From assembly GCF_950295315.1 (NCBI RefSeq), contig NC_080164.1, positions 57,675,296 through 57,739,295 on the forward strand: a stretch of DNA of 64,000 nt, given 5' to 3'. This stretch comes from Erinaceus europaeus (Eukaryota; Chordata; Mammalia; Eulipotyphla; Erinaceidae). A program made the translations under genes and the position numbers. The notes beneath the pieces were generated by a model that searched no databases, was not told the origin of the DNA, and saw nothing but the letters and a program-made list of their open reading frames with translations. This document shows, piece by piece, positions 10,249 to 21,392 of this stretch (its first letter is position 1; each line of letters opens with the position of its first letter).

Positions 10249-10256
10249 ATCTAGAA

Positions 10257-11585
10257 TATTTCAATATGAGATCACTGTCCTCAGTAAAGTTCTATGACAA
10301 CACCAAGTTGAACAGTGCTAGCTAGTGATTCCCTATTATACAAGTGCACTTAGAATTACTTTCATCTCTTACCTTCAGCTTTGAAACTCTCAGTGTTTGT
10401 GTTCTTTATCCTGTATAAAATAAAAGGAATCCCAATGAAGTAGCCTTAACTTGGTGAGGGAGAATGATCTTTCAGGGTTCTCAGGGCTCCCTGTTCTTTG
10501 AGAGCAGCTAAGTATATCTGAACTGGACAAGTTTAACCTGCCTAGCAGAAAGCACCCAACAAGTGGACCAGATATTTGCCCAAAGCATCATTGAATCCAA
10601 AGAATCCAGCTTTCACAAGCTGGCACATTTCTATCAGGGAGCCATAAGAAGCTGGTAATTTTTATTTATTGTCTGCAATTCATGGCAACCAGTATTTTAC
10701 CACCTGCACATCTAAAAAAGAAGGGGAAGAAAAGCACACCAATATTCTCAAAATGTTTATATTCAAGGAATGTGTATTTCAGAGAGGGAGGTCGTGGTGT
10801 GTGTATTTTTATTGTGTGTGAAAGAATCTTTAGTGGCAGTGCAGCTGGAAAAATAATGGAAGCACAGGGTACTGTCTTTTGTGACAAAGTTTCCTCTGGT
10901 AAGTTACAATTATAACGTAGAAAATGATACCTTAGACGGCAACTAATTTGTGAATCCTGGGAAATGCTGTTCAGTGATTCCTCATCAGGACAGCAGAACC
11001 TGATCTGTAAAAATTTGGGCCTCAGCGGGAGACTGTTTGCAAAGAGTGATTTGCATTTCAATTGTAAGTCCAGCACAACCTTTAAATCTTGGCTGCTGCA
11101 CTATCACAATGGAATTTTTCTTTCTTTTTTTTTCCCCCCCTTCATGGAGTACTTCAAAAGGAAAGGAAGGGATATTATCATACATCAATTCCACAACCAT
11201 ATACAATAAAATGTAGGTGATTTCAAAGGGGGGGGGGGGGAGATGACACTGATGGTTGGATTTTTCTCCCAATGCACAATTAAATCCATCTTTTTTTTCT
11301 TTTCTTTCTTTCTTTCTTTTTTTTTTTTTTTACAATTGCAGGGAAAATGTTATTTCCTATGTAAGAGCTGTCCCTACTTTACCTCTTAGTCCCCATTCAT
11401 TATATTTCTCCTTTTATTTTACAAAATTCAAAAAAAGCAGTTGCAGCTTTTCTGTTATTTGATTTCATTTGATGAGAAAAAGAGCTCAAGTGCACACATC
11501 CAAAACAACAAAAAAGAAAAATGTGCATGTATTAGACCTACTGTTCCTTAAATCAAGTCATTTCCCCTTGTCACTGCAGGCAATA
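10257..11585. other. Unique sequence, possibly conserved
   Basis: No young repeat is seen apart from homopolymer runs (G run at about 11,228-11,241 and T/C-rich stretches at 11,125 and 11,290-11,331). The segment from about 10,950 to 11,090 is complex and balanced in composition. Overlapping 68- to 136-codon frames on both strands lack any motif. Confidence 0.45.
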
Positions 11586-11589
11586 GTCT

Positions 11590-11800
11590 TTTTTATAGAC
11601 TTTATTTTTATTAATATTTTTGTTTCATTTATTCCATTTTTGAAGAGAGACAGAAATTGAGAAGGAAGGAGAAGATAGGGAGAAAGAGAGACACCTGCAG
11701 ATCTGCTTCATTGCTCATGAAGTGTTTCCCCTGCAGGTAGGGCCCAGAGGCTTGAAACTGGATCCATGTGCATTGGAACTTGTGCACGCAACCACTACCT
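11590..11800 (-). mobile_element. Family-2 SINE
   Basis: The plus strand shows a T-rich tail, AGAGACAGAAATTGAGAAGG, CACCTGCAGATCTGCTTCATTGC, CCCCTGCAGGTAGGGCCCAG, GGCTTGAAACTGG and GTGCACGCAACCACTAC, which together are the reverse complement of the family-2 body and head. Confidence 0.82.
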
Positions 11801-12402
11801 TCTTAAATTTAAATTTCTTTCTTAAATTATTTAGATTCCACTTCTTCTGGCCTATTAGGAAAAAATTATTCACTCTCAGTTCTGCAACCGCTATATCCAA
11901 GGACATGACACATTCCTATCAAAACCAGAGATCACCAGGTAGTGGAGCTGGTGTGCCAGAGAGGGACTCTATGACAGTGATCCTCTATTCTATATTTATT
12001 AAATGAGGACATTCCTTCATTGTTAAATTTGGTCTTTATCTGTCCCTGTGAAGAACTTAAGTGATCTATAAAACCATAAATTCCTGACTTAGTCTTCCCA
12101 TTTAGGATGACAATGGCCAGGAGGTCCCTCAGTAGAAGATGGTGAATCCCAAATTCTCAAACCTGATCTCTAAGGTTCACCTGATTGTACACTTTTCCTG
12201 AAGTTTTATTTTTTTTCCACTTTTAGTGATTTATACTCTGTAATTTCTCTTAGATATTATTAACATTCCTTCTCGTTTCTTTTTGTACCCCTCACACAAA
12301 TTCCTCATCCCTCACCTGTCTCTAATTTTTAGTGATGGATTGTGTGGAAAGCTAGTCTTTGAACTTATTGACATCTATGTTTTTTTGTAAATGAAACGAT
12401 TT
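11801..12402. other. Unique sequence
   Basis: No gene or repeat is recognised. Confidence 0.5.
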
Positions 12403-12716
12403 TGAAGTAGTGTGGCTGGACACAGGTTTAAATGATCAAAGCTTTATGAGGGTGGTACAATAGTACGGGGTGTTATATTTTAGGTACAGCAAAATAAACA
12501 ATTATCAGCAGGGATATAGGTTATTCATTATGGCTATGGAGGACAGTCTTTAGAGTTTATCAGCTAGCTCAGTTACATGTGTTCAGTTCCTCCAGTCCGA
12601 AGCAGCATGGTGGGTGCTGGGAGGCTGAGCCGGGATCCCCGTGAGCAGGAGAAGGAGCTGGCAAATAAAGGGTAAAACCAGACCCAGGAGGAAGCTTAAT
12701 TACAAAGGTTTAAATT

Positions 12717-12719
<3 letters not shown>

Positions 12720-12787
<68 letters not shown>
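12720..12787. repeat. (GT)34 microsatellite
   Basis: An uninterrupted run of 34 GT units begins inside the left copy of a target-site duplication that itself contains GTGTGTG. The cysteine/valine and threonine/histidine open frames over it are translated repeat. Confidence 0.98.
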
Positions 12788-12789
<2 letters not shown>

Positions 12790-12977
12790 AACCATGGGTG
12801 GCGCAAAGCATAAGGACCCGTCTAAGGATCCTGGTTCGATCCCTCGGCTCCCCACCTGCAGGGGAATTGCTTCACAGGCGGTGAAGCAGGTCTGCAGGTG
12901 TCTCTCTGTCCTATTTAACAATGACAACATCAATAATAACAATAATAAAAAGGGCAACAAAAGGGAAAATAAATAAA
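12727..12977 (+). mobile_element. 5'-truncated ERI-1-like SINE led by a GT array
   Basis: After the GT array the SINE begins part-way through its head (AACCATGGGTGGCGCAAAGC) and continues through the B box GGTTCGATCCC and the body to an AAATAAATAAATAAA tail. It is flanked by TAAATTCTCGTGTGTG at 12711-12726 and 12978-12993. The array sits between the left duplication and the SINE. Confidence 0.88.
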
Positions 12978-13206
12978 TAAATTCTCGTGTGTGAGCCCCG
13001 GGAGAAGCGACCATGGTGGGTGCCATCATCAAGGAAAGCTGAAAGTCATGAAAGAGCAGTGCAGGAACTGAGAGCAAGCAGTGTACAGCAACAGAAAAGC
13101 CTCTTCTACCTGGTGCGCCTTAAGATCCATCCTGAGGTCAGCCTGACATCAGCCTGTATGCTAATTAAGTCCAGTTCCTCAGCCATATGCTAATTACATC
13201 ACAACA

Positions 13207-13660
13207 TATATCTATACTCACTGCCTGGGCTGTCTTGCCCCCTTTGTAATCTGATTGGAGACCAGGCATTGATCTTCAACCCATTCTTTCCAGATCTCCA
13301 ACAAAAGTCTCCAATAACACAACAATAATTACAATTATTGTTACTTATTAATAATTATTTTGAGATTTAAACTCAAAAGTTACTTGCTGCTTTTATCTCA
13401 TATCATGATTTCTCTCCCCACCAGATCTTTCTCTTTTTTTGTTTTGATCATCACTGGATCTTCACATTTTCGGATTGACTCTTTCAAATTGAAACAGTTT
13501 TTTAGACAGAAAAAGGGAGACAGAGAAGGGAATATACCATAGCACTGAAGCTTTCTCTGTAGGTGTGGGACCTGGTAAAGTACATCAAAAAGCAGGTAAG
13601 CTATCTAGGTGACCTATCTTGCTGGCCCAAATTTTCTATTTTAAGTAATTTTTATTTTAA
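13207..13660. other. Unique sequence
   Basis: No repeat or gene is recognised. A possible purine-containing fragment at about 13,500-13,620 is too weak to call. Confidence 0.45.
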
Positions 13661-13664
13661 AGTA

Positions 13665-13780
13665 TAATTTTATTTATTTACTTACTTATTTATTTATTTT
13701 TGCCACTAATTTTATTGCTGGAGCTCAGTGCCTTCACAACTCCACTGCTTCTGGAAGTAATTTTCCTTCCCTTTAGATTG

Positions 13781-13821
<41 letters not shown>

Positions 13822-13826
13822 AGAAG

Positions 13827-13861
<35 letters not shown>

Positions 13862-14152
13862 GGAGGAGGAGGAGGAGGAAGAGGAGGAGGAGGAGAAAAA
13901 GAAGGAGGAGGAAGAGGAGAAGAAGGAGGAGGAGGAGGAGAAAAAGAAGGAGGAGGAGAAGAAGGAGGAGGAGGAGGAGAAGGGAAGGAGGAGGACTGGG
14001 AGGGGAGGAAGAGGAGGAGGAGGAGATGCTTCAATAGGACTTCACTGTCCCTGAAGCTTCCCTCCTGCAGGCACTTGCACGTGGTGGTCTGGGACTCAAA
14101 CCAGGTCCTAATGCACAGTATGATTTTTCCAGGTGAGCCATATACCAGCCTC
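13665..14152 (-). mobile_element. 3'-extended SINE with a large GGA-rich expansion
   Basis: The plus strand has a TTTATTTATTTTTG tail, then the extension module (GCTGGAGCTCAGTGCC, CTCCACTGCTTCTGG), then a purine tract of about 250 bases, then the SINE body (GACTTCACTGTCCCTGAAGC) and the head ending ATATACCAGCCTCC. The flanks AAAGTATAATTTTA and AAAGTATGATTATT look like a target-site duplication. Confidence 0.78.
13779..14026. repeat. Polypurine tract, GA then GGA/GAA units
   Basis: About 250 bases of almost uninterrupted purine on the plus strand. Short GA units come first, followed by GGA, GAA and AAAAAG interruptions. The glutamate/glycine-rich 157-codon and proline/serine-rich 114-codon frames here are low-complexity translation, not proteins. 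Confidence 0.97.
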
Positions 14153-14560
14153 CAAAGTATGATTATTCTTTAAGCATATCACATAACATACAGTTTCTGA
14201 AATCAGCACAAACTAATCTCTCTCTCTGTCTCTCTCTCTCTCTCTCTGCCTTATGCATATGTAATTCCACTGCTCCTATGCCTATTACTACATTTCATCC
14301 TGCATTTGGACATAGAGATGAGGAGCAGAGTTGGGGGAGGCACAACACAGAGTTCTCTTGGTGCCTTAGTATTCTCATGTGTCTATGGGTCACATTCATG
14401 GCAAGGCACATAATCCACCTGAGCCACAAAGTGAACCCTAGATTGCAAGCCTGTGCTAATACTAGTATCTTAAGTGACCACTAAGTTGCGAGGTTGTTTA
14501 TGCTGTATTGTCACCTCCTTCCCACGCCCCCACACAATCCTGTCTATATTTATTTGTTGT
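14153..14560. other. Unique sequence with a short (TC)n run
   Basis: A TC microsatellite lies at about 14,216-14,247. Nothing else is recognised. Confidence 0.5.
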
Positions 14561-14564
14561 TGTT

Positions 14565-14804
14565 TTCTTTTTCTTTTCTTTCTATTTTATTTCATTTTAC
14601 ATTATATTTTGGTTGTCACTGAGACTTCACAAATCCTAATTGACTTTTTTTTTCCAGAAAAAAATGCAGAGAAAGAAAGAAGGAGGAAGATAAAGACAGC
14701 CACAGCAGTGAAGCCCTCTCCCTGGGGGGGGGGGGGGGGTTGGGCTCACACATGGCCTTGCAAATGATTAAGCAAGTGCACTGTCCAGGCTCTTACCAGC
14801 CTTC
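14565..14804 (-). mobile_element. Diverged SINE with 3' extension
   Basis: A TTTTGGTTGTCACTGAGACTT stretch resembles the extension module, followed by a purine-rich region, CAGCAGTGAAGCCCTCTCCC, a 17-base G run and GGCTCACACATGGCCTTGC, then ACTGTCCAGGCTC. The order fits a minus-strand SINE, but the match is worn. Confidence 0.5.
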
Positions 14805-16045
14805 TGGTTCAGTTTATTTTCTATTCTAGTTCCTCCTTCCTCCATTGTTCACCTTTCTGTATGTTCTCATACTTCTCATTTACTACTGTGAAAGACTGCA
14901 TCTGGGAAGCCATAAAACCAAATTTACCAGTCTTGTTTTCAGAGCAGAAGTGACTGCTCTGATTGAAGTCCTATATTCCATATTAGTAATGGAACCTTGT
15001 TTTCATTGGTTGTTTTCTCCTGGATATCTGAGTCATAAGGCCTAGACACAGAATTTTTGTATTTGAATTTACTAGTAGAGATGCATTCTCTGTAACTAAT
15101 AAACTTCACAGTTACCAGTTTAAAATTGTAATTCTAGGATGGGGAGGAGGTAGGTGCCCATCTACTGTCCCTCCTCCTTTGTGGGTGTCACAGGACCATG
15201 ATTGCATCTTGCTCACTATTGTACAGTCTAAGCACTTTTCACAGGGACAAAGCAGGTTGTTTTGTTATTGTTTTGTTTTTGCTTGTTTGATTTTACAGGA
15301 AGTAATCTTGGGGGGGGGGATACAATATTAGTGAAAGATTCCAATTAACATCCCCTCTCAAAAAACAGACATCAAAATACCTTACCATGTCTTCCTGCAA
15401 AAGAAAACTACCACCTGTAACCGTACCCCACATCTTCAACTGCCCTCTGCCTGAAGAGGTGATTCCTCATCTGCTGTGATTGTGGTGCCCTGATTCTTCA
15501 GTGTCACACAGTTTCCACTTGAGCCTCTACTCGGCAAAGCCCTTGGGGCACCGATCTTGTCCCTCCTCTGATAAATTCTACTTACTATACTGTGCTGTGT
15601 ACACTCTCAGAGCTAGATAAATGAAGAGTAATAATAACTGTTATTTTTACACCAAGTGTTATCAAATCAGAAATCTGACACCTAGTAATTTAATATATAT
15701 GTTTTTCCACATACCTTTATTGCTGTTTGGCTAGATAGAAAATATGAGGAGATTGGAAACCAACTGTAAATATTTCTACACCATTATTGGCCAATGTTTT
15801 TCTTTATTACCTTGCTCCAAGTATTAGATCCTTATTTTCTAGTGAGATCTTCACTCTCCCTTTACTCTTTTCCCCATCAGTGCTCCCTTATTCAGGAAAA
15901 CTTTCCAGATTAATTTCTACATACTTTCAACACTTGACAGTCCCGCACTAGTTATCCTGCTTTGCAGACTATTAATGTAATCTCTTCAATGTTATTTATT
16001 ATTGATCTGATTCAGAAGATGGCAACCATCTCAACTGGCTTTGAT
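14805..16045. other. Unique sequence
   Basis: No gene or young repeat is recognised. A G run lies at 15,310-15,319. Confidence 0.5.
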
Positions 16046-16145
16046 CATCTGTAGTATTTACAATCAACCTGGTTTCCTCATCTGTAGAATATAAATAACA
16101 ACACCCACCACATTATCAGGATTATGGAAAGATTAAATTGCATTT
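16046..16145 (+). repeat. MIR-like ancient SINE remnant
   Basis: GGTTTCCTCATCTGTAGAAT followed by AACAACACCCACC, then GGATTATGGAAAGATTAAAT follows the order of the conserved 3' half of MIR (TTTCCTCATCTGTAAAATGGG..GGATTAAATGA). Confidence 0.65.
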
Positions 16146-16646
16146 TGAAAATATTCTTACTCTTAATTAAAGAGCTTCCTTTTTCCTTTGCCTTTTATAC
16201 ACAGTAGCAAAGCCTCTTTTGGGAGCTGTGAATATTGTCCTGTACCACTGAAATTTTACAGGTTCTGATTTCTTGCAGAACAATAAATGTGTAATGAGAA
16301 TTTCCTAGTGAAAAACTCTATGACAAGCAAAGTGATAGCATAGGAGATGTATGAGAAAATGAAAAGAAAAACAAATTTATATAATAGTTCCTACCCCTAA
16401 AGCTCCCCCATGTACTTAAAATGGTAAATGAAATAAAACATCAAATGATAGCACATACAATTTAAGTAAGCATACAAAAAATAATAAAATGAATAAAGAC
16501 AAAGATTTTCTATCTACATAAAGTAGCAGATCAAAAGACAGCCAGGACCTCTTACATAGAGGTGGTCAGGTTACGTTTTAGCATGCTGAGGTAACTGTAT
16601 ACATGTCAATGAGCACATTGGCAGATGATAAAAAGAGACACGTATA
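16146..16646. other. Unique sequence
   Basis: Nothing is recognised. Confidence 0.45.
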
Positions 16647-16801
16647 GGGCAGGGGAGATATATAACTCAATATGGTTCATGCTTTACCATGTGTGCAACC
16701 CAGGCTTGATTCCCTGGCACTGAAGAAACTTCAGTGATGTGGTCTCTATCTTTCTTAATTTTTCTCTCATTATTTCACCTGAATGAAAAAAGAAAAAAAA
16801 A
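16647..16801 (+). mobile_element. Short tRNA-derived SINE
   Basis: It has the head GGGCAGGGGAGATATATAAC, B-box-like GGCTTGATTCCC, then CAGTGATGTGGTCTCTATC, a CT-rich part and an A tail. Confidence 0.72.
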
Positions 16802-17582
16802 GTGACCCAAAGTGGTGATATTACACATGTGTGAGGCTAGTAGAGAGACAGACTATTTATGGTGAGAGAATGTACAACTCACATAGCACAGAATTTGTAA
16901 TTATTCCAAGGTAAAAATATAGGCAACTGTAAGGTGAAGCAAAGGTTTGTTTTTAGAAATCCTTACTGATATTTTATATCTTATCATACTTTTCTTTAAT
17001 TATTTCTCTTTAAATTCCCACCATGTGAACTCTAACTGTGCAGAAATCCAATGGACGGATTGGCAATTGATTTAAGTGAGTTAAAAATCTGCCAATAATT
17101 TCTAACATGCAAATAGTCTCATTCAACTGTAAGCAGTACCTTCACAAATTCTAGCTCTAAAATTAAGGGGTTATGAAGAAAGGGATACACCAGATTATAG
17201 TTTCTATTTTCCCTGAGTTTTATCAGGGATTGGATTTCTTTATTCTAGCAACCAAACTAACTGCAATGCAGCTGCTTTGTTTTTGCAGGCATGCAGACAG
17301 TTTCTGTACTTTTTTTAGTTAGGATAATAAATAAGTACCTGGATATATGTGTTTATTTGGATGTGTAATTTAGCTTTTATATAAGTGAATTTTTCTTTTA
17401 ATGACACTTGCTGACTTCTAGTGATCAGCCCTAGGCACCAGTAAAATCAGATTAAAAGCATTAGTAATGTAGTTAATTTCATTTATAATATACCTACACT
17501 AGAGACTAGAACATTAAAGTAAGAAAATCGCTGCCGTGGAATTAAATATTTTTGTGAGCTCTTTGAAAAAAGACAAGTTCTT
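16802..17582. other. Unique AT-rich sequence
   Basis: Nothing is recognised. Confidence 0.5.
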
Positions 17583-18735
17583 TTTTTTTTTTTAATTAGT
17601 GATTTAATAATGATCAACACAATTCTGGGATAAGAGGGTTGTGATTCCATACAATTCCCACCACCCTTGTTCTGTATCCCATCCCCTCCATTGGAAGCTT
17701 TCTTATTCTATATCCCTCTGGAAGTATGGACCAAAATTCTTCATGGGATGCACAAGGGGGGATCTCTGGCTTCTGTAATTGCTTGTCTGTCAGACATGGG
17801 CATTGACAGGTTGACCCATACCCCAGCCTGTTTCTATCTTTCCCTAGTGGGGTCGGCTTTGGGGAGGTGGGTCGTGGGGGGGGGGGCAGGTTCCAGGGCA
17901 CGTTGGTAAGGTCGTCTTCCCAGGGAAATCAAGTTAGCGCCATGGTAGCAACTGCAACCTGGTAGCTGAAAAGTATTAATATATAAAGCAGAACAAATTG
18001 TTTAATAATAGTGAATGTAAAGGTAAGAGTATAGCAGATGAGATTTGGGGTCTTCATGTTGGAAGAAGTTAAGAAGTATATTTTAGATGTATTCTGATGT
18101 ATATTCTATGACTTTACTAATTTTTGCTTGGGCCAGACAGTTAACATGAAAGTGGGTTAAAAGTATTGTCTGGGAGGATTGTGTCAGAGTTGGGACTAGG
18201 GCTAGAAAGCTGGTTCAGGACAGAGAGTAGCTCCCAAACATGGGAAAAATATGAGTACCATTAACTGTAAACCCCAACAGTATAAATCAGGGCCCATGTC
18301 TATTTAGCACAGGAGCCTCTGTAACTCTTGCATCGCTGTTGGTCTGAGATCACATTCCATGGTCATAGTTAGGAACATTCTAGACTGCACTCCTTTCAGG
18401 ACCAGTCTTCCTTGCATAGCAGAGTATATTGACCCAGCCTCCCTTATGAAGGTGGGGCAAATTCTACCATTGTTGTTCTGCATTGGGGGCCAGGTCCTGC
18501 AGAGGTCCACAAGAAACTTTATAATATTGTTCCTGATGGATATGATCAGAAATGATGGAGAGAGGGATCTGTTAGTGGTCTAGGTCTATGTGGGAATCCC
18601 AGGATTCTCTGACTTGCCCTGGATGATGGGGTAGCCTGGTAGTGACCAAAAGGGCCATCATTACAGTATGCAGATCTCTTGCCCTTATCCAGCTTTTGTA
18701 GTCTTTATCTGACAGGGTTAGACTTATAAAAGATC
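17583..18735 (-). mobile_element. L1 3' UTR fragment, long-3'-UTR lineage
   Basis: The plus strand starts with a T run and runs through ACAATTCCCACCACC, TATCCCTCTGG, GCTTCTGTAATTGCTT and TGACAGG, the order seen downstream of ORF2 in the full-length L1 at 20-27 kb. It extends into a distal part (18,100-18,720) that matches the pieces near 36.1 and 48.5-48.7 kb. Possible worn duplications AAAAGACAAGTTCTT and AAAAGATCTAAGTTCTT lie near the ends. Open frames here are incidental. Confidence 0.82.
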
Positions 18736-19795
18736 TAAGTTCTTACATAAACACTCTCAAAAAGATATTTTAATTCTGTTTTTCAAAGAAATATTTGTAA
18801 TTCAAATTAAATTTAATTTTTCACACTCCGTACATCAGACTCAATAAAGTGGTATGGTATTAAATGATTGCTGTTCTTTAGTGATAATTTGTTAGTCGAA
18901 ATATTGCTTTCAATATCAGCTAATTAATTTTTATTTTTATGCAAATTCTATTATTCATTCCTTTTTACTTTTAGCTATTGGGACAATCCATGCCTTATTT
19001 TCATTCTGAAATTCTCACCATATTTACTATAGTATAATAGGATAAAAGTACTAGTTTATTAAACCCCATCAGTAACTCTTGTCAAGAGGAAGACATCCAT
19101 TATTTATTTTTTTACCTTACTTTAAATATTGATCTTTGTACTTGAAAGTGTCATTATGAACACAAAGTATCTAGCATTTAGTATGGGTTCTGCACTTTAT
19201 TAAATAGTAATGATACATTATACCAACTCATTCCTATTCCTTCCCAAGGTTGCCTCTGGAGATCCATTGTCCCATTTGATAAACAAGTAGGCTGTGTTGA
19301 TAAATTAAATGTGTTGATTTAATTCCAATCCAAACAATAAGGAAGCAAAACTTCAAGTCACTTCCCTTTATTTTTTCATAGTTGCAAATCTATCAAAGAA
19401 AATTGTGTGATTTGACTAATCCTAGTATAATGTATTTTTGGTAATTAGTTAATATCAACAAAGAAAGCTCTACAATAAAAAGTAAATCATTTGATTTATG
19501 TTTCATTAGTTTAATTAAAAAGTGAAATTACAAAATTACACATGGTTGCATAAGACATGTATATTATTTAAAATTAAAATTATATAGAAACATAGAAAGT
19601 TAACTTCCTTGCTAGTTTCTTCAGTGTGATCCTCTACTCTAGATGTTTCTAAAAGTATATACAGATGCAGGCATCTGTATGTAGGTGTATCTGCACATCA
19701 TATGTCTTTAAATATCATAAAACCAATGTAATTCTTATCAGTTGATTTTATTATTAATCATTTTAAGGGATATAAACTATATAGCTGATTATTAA
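18736..19795. other. AT-rich unique sequence
   Basis: No gene or clear repeat is seen in about 1 kb. Confidence 0.5.
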
Positions 19796-19965
19796 TTTAA
19801 TAGTTTTCTAATGTTGCATATTATGCATTTACCACAATGTATTCAACCATACTGTTAATGATGAACCATTAAATTGCTTCTGATTTTTCAATAATATAAA
19901 TTATTCTACTATAAAATGTTTTATGCAAATTATCTACCTTTGCATATCAAACTACTCAAAAAATT
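19796..19965 (-). mobile_element. Ancient L1 ORF2 3' fragment
   Basis: The plus-strand order ATGTTGCATATTATGC, ACCACAATGTATTCAACCA, AAATTGCTTCTGATTTTTCA, AATTATTCTACTATAAAATG parallels the reverse complement of the L1 ORF2 C-terminal region (GCATAGTATTCCAT..GTACCACA..GGGCACCTGGGTTGCTTCC..TTATGAACTGTGCTGCTATG). It is very diverged. Confidence 0.5.
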
Positions 19966-21392
19966 AGTAGTCTCAAAGAGCAAACTTTCTTTTCTTTTTA
20001 AATTTCTTTTCTTTTTTTTTTAGATTTTATTTTATTTTTTAATTTAATTTTTTTTTATTTAAGAAAGGATAAATTAACAAAACCATAGGTTAGGAGGGGT
20101 ACAACTCCACACAATTCCCACCACCCAATCCCCATATCCCACCCCCTCCCCTGATAGCTTTCCCACTCTCTATCCCTCTGGGAGCATGGACCCAGGGTCA
20201 TTGTGGGTTGTAGAAGGTGGAAGGTCTGGCTTCTGTAATTGCTTCCCCACTGAACATGGGCGTTGACTGATTGGTCCATGCTCCCAGTCTGCCTCTCTCT
20301 TTCCCTAGTAGGGTGGGTCTCTGGGGAAGCGGAGCTCTAGGACATATTGGTGGGGTCTTCAGACCAGGGAAGCCAGGCCGGCATCCTGATGACATCTGGA
20401 ACCTGGTGACTGAAAAGAGAGTTAACATACAAAGCCAAACAAATTGTTGAGCAATCATGGACCCAAAGCTTGGAATAGTGGAGAGGAAGTGTTAGGGGGA
20501 TACTCACTGGAAACTCTAGTGTACTTCTGCTTTCAGGTATATATTTTGCAGTAGTTTATGGATACGTGTGAACATATGGACTCTCTCACAGAAACTGGTG
20601 TATATCTGGGTTTTGGGACTTTGTTAGAAAGTGATCCACCTGGGATGGAATTAGAGTATACTATGAAAGGAAAGGTCTTCATTACCCGAGTAATGAAGCT
20701 GAAGGATTGTCATTCCACACCTAAAGTCTCTGGACACAGTCTGAAGTGAAGCATGTTGAGGTGGCCATCATTGCGTTGATTAGGTTGTCATCAGCAGATG
20801 CAATATTATTTTATATGGATTGGGAGAGGCATGCTGGAAAGTGGGCCCATTCCAAGGGTTCCAGGACTGGGGGAAGTAGAGGCTCTATAGTGGAGATGTG
20901 AGGTTCCTGCTGTCTTAGGGTTCAAAAAGACAATCGATAGTTAATGTTATCATCACATTATTTGGTAATTGGGTTAACTTTGAAAAGTCCTTTTGTTAGG
21001 GTTTGCTGTACAGTACCCAATATCTTGTATATAGCTGTGCTATTGGTTGCTTCTGATTAACTTGGTCTAGGCTTTTGAGAGAGTCCGCCTATCAAATACA
21101 CAGCCTATATATTAAAAAGATTCAGTCTGTATTTTAAAAAACTTCGAGACATACAATTAATTTCCCCCTCTCATATTAATCAACTACTGATTTATATGTC
21201 TACATTTTGCTAGGAGTGTACATAAACACCATTCCCACCACCAAAAGACTGTGACCCATCCCTCCCACCCATTCCCACCCCCCACTGGCCCAGGAAGCTG
21301 CATGTCTACCCCTCACCACAGGATTTTACTTTGGTGCCCTACTTACAGTTTGATCAGGTCCTGCTTTTAGTTTCCCTTTCAGATCTTCTTAG

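Larger units (their letters stand above)
12403..13206 (-). mobile_element. LTR of an endogenous retrovirus-like element, interrupted by a SINE
   Basis: This is homologous along its length to the LTR-like element at 45,193-45,597. Shared landmarks in the same order include TTTTAGGTACA, GCATGGTGGGT and GCTAATTACATC. Read on the minus strand it starts TGTTGTGATGTAATTAGC and ends about ..CACTACTTCA, fitting TG..CA termini. No internal retroviral sequence is attached, so it is probably a solo LTR. A SINE with a GT array was inserted at 12727-12977. Confidence 0.62.

Noticed and set aside
13690..14173. Open frames of 114 and 157 codons rich in Pro/Ser or Glu/Gly/Arg
   Set aside because: They are translations of the GGA-rich purine tract inside a SINE.
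17614..17909. Overlapping 80- and 95-codon frames on opposite strands
   Set aside because: They lie in an L1 3' UTR copy and are not preserved in the other copies of that 3' UTR.
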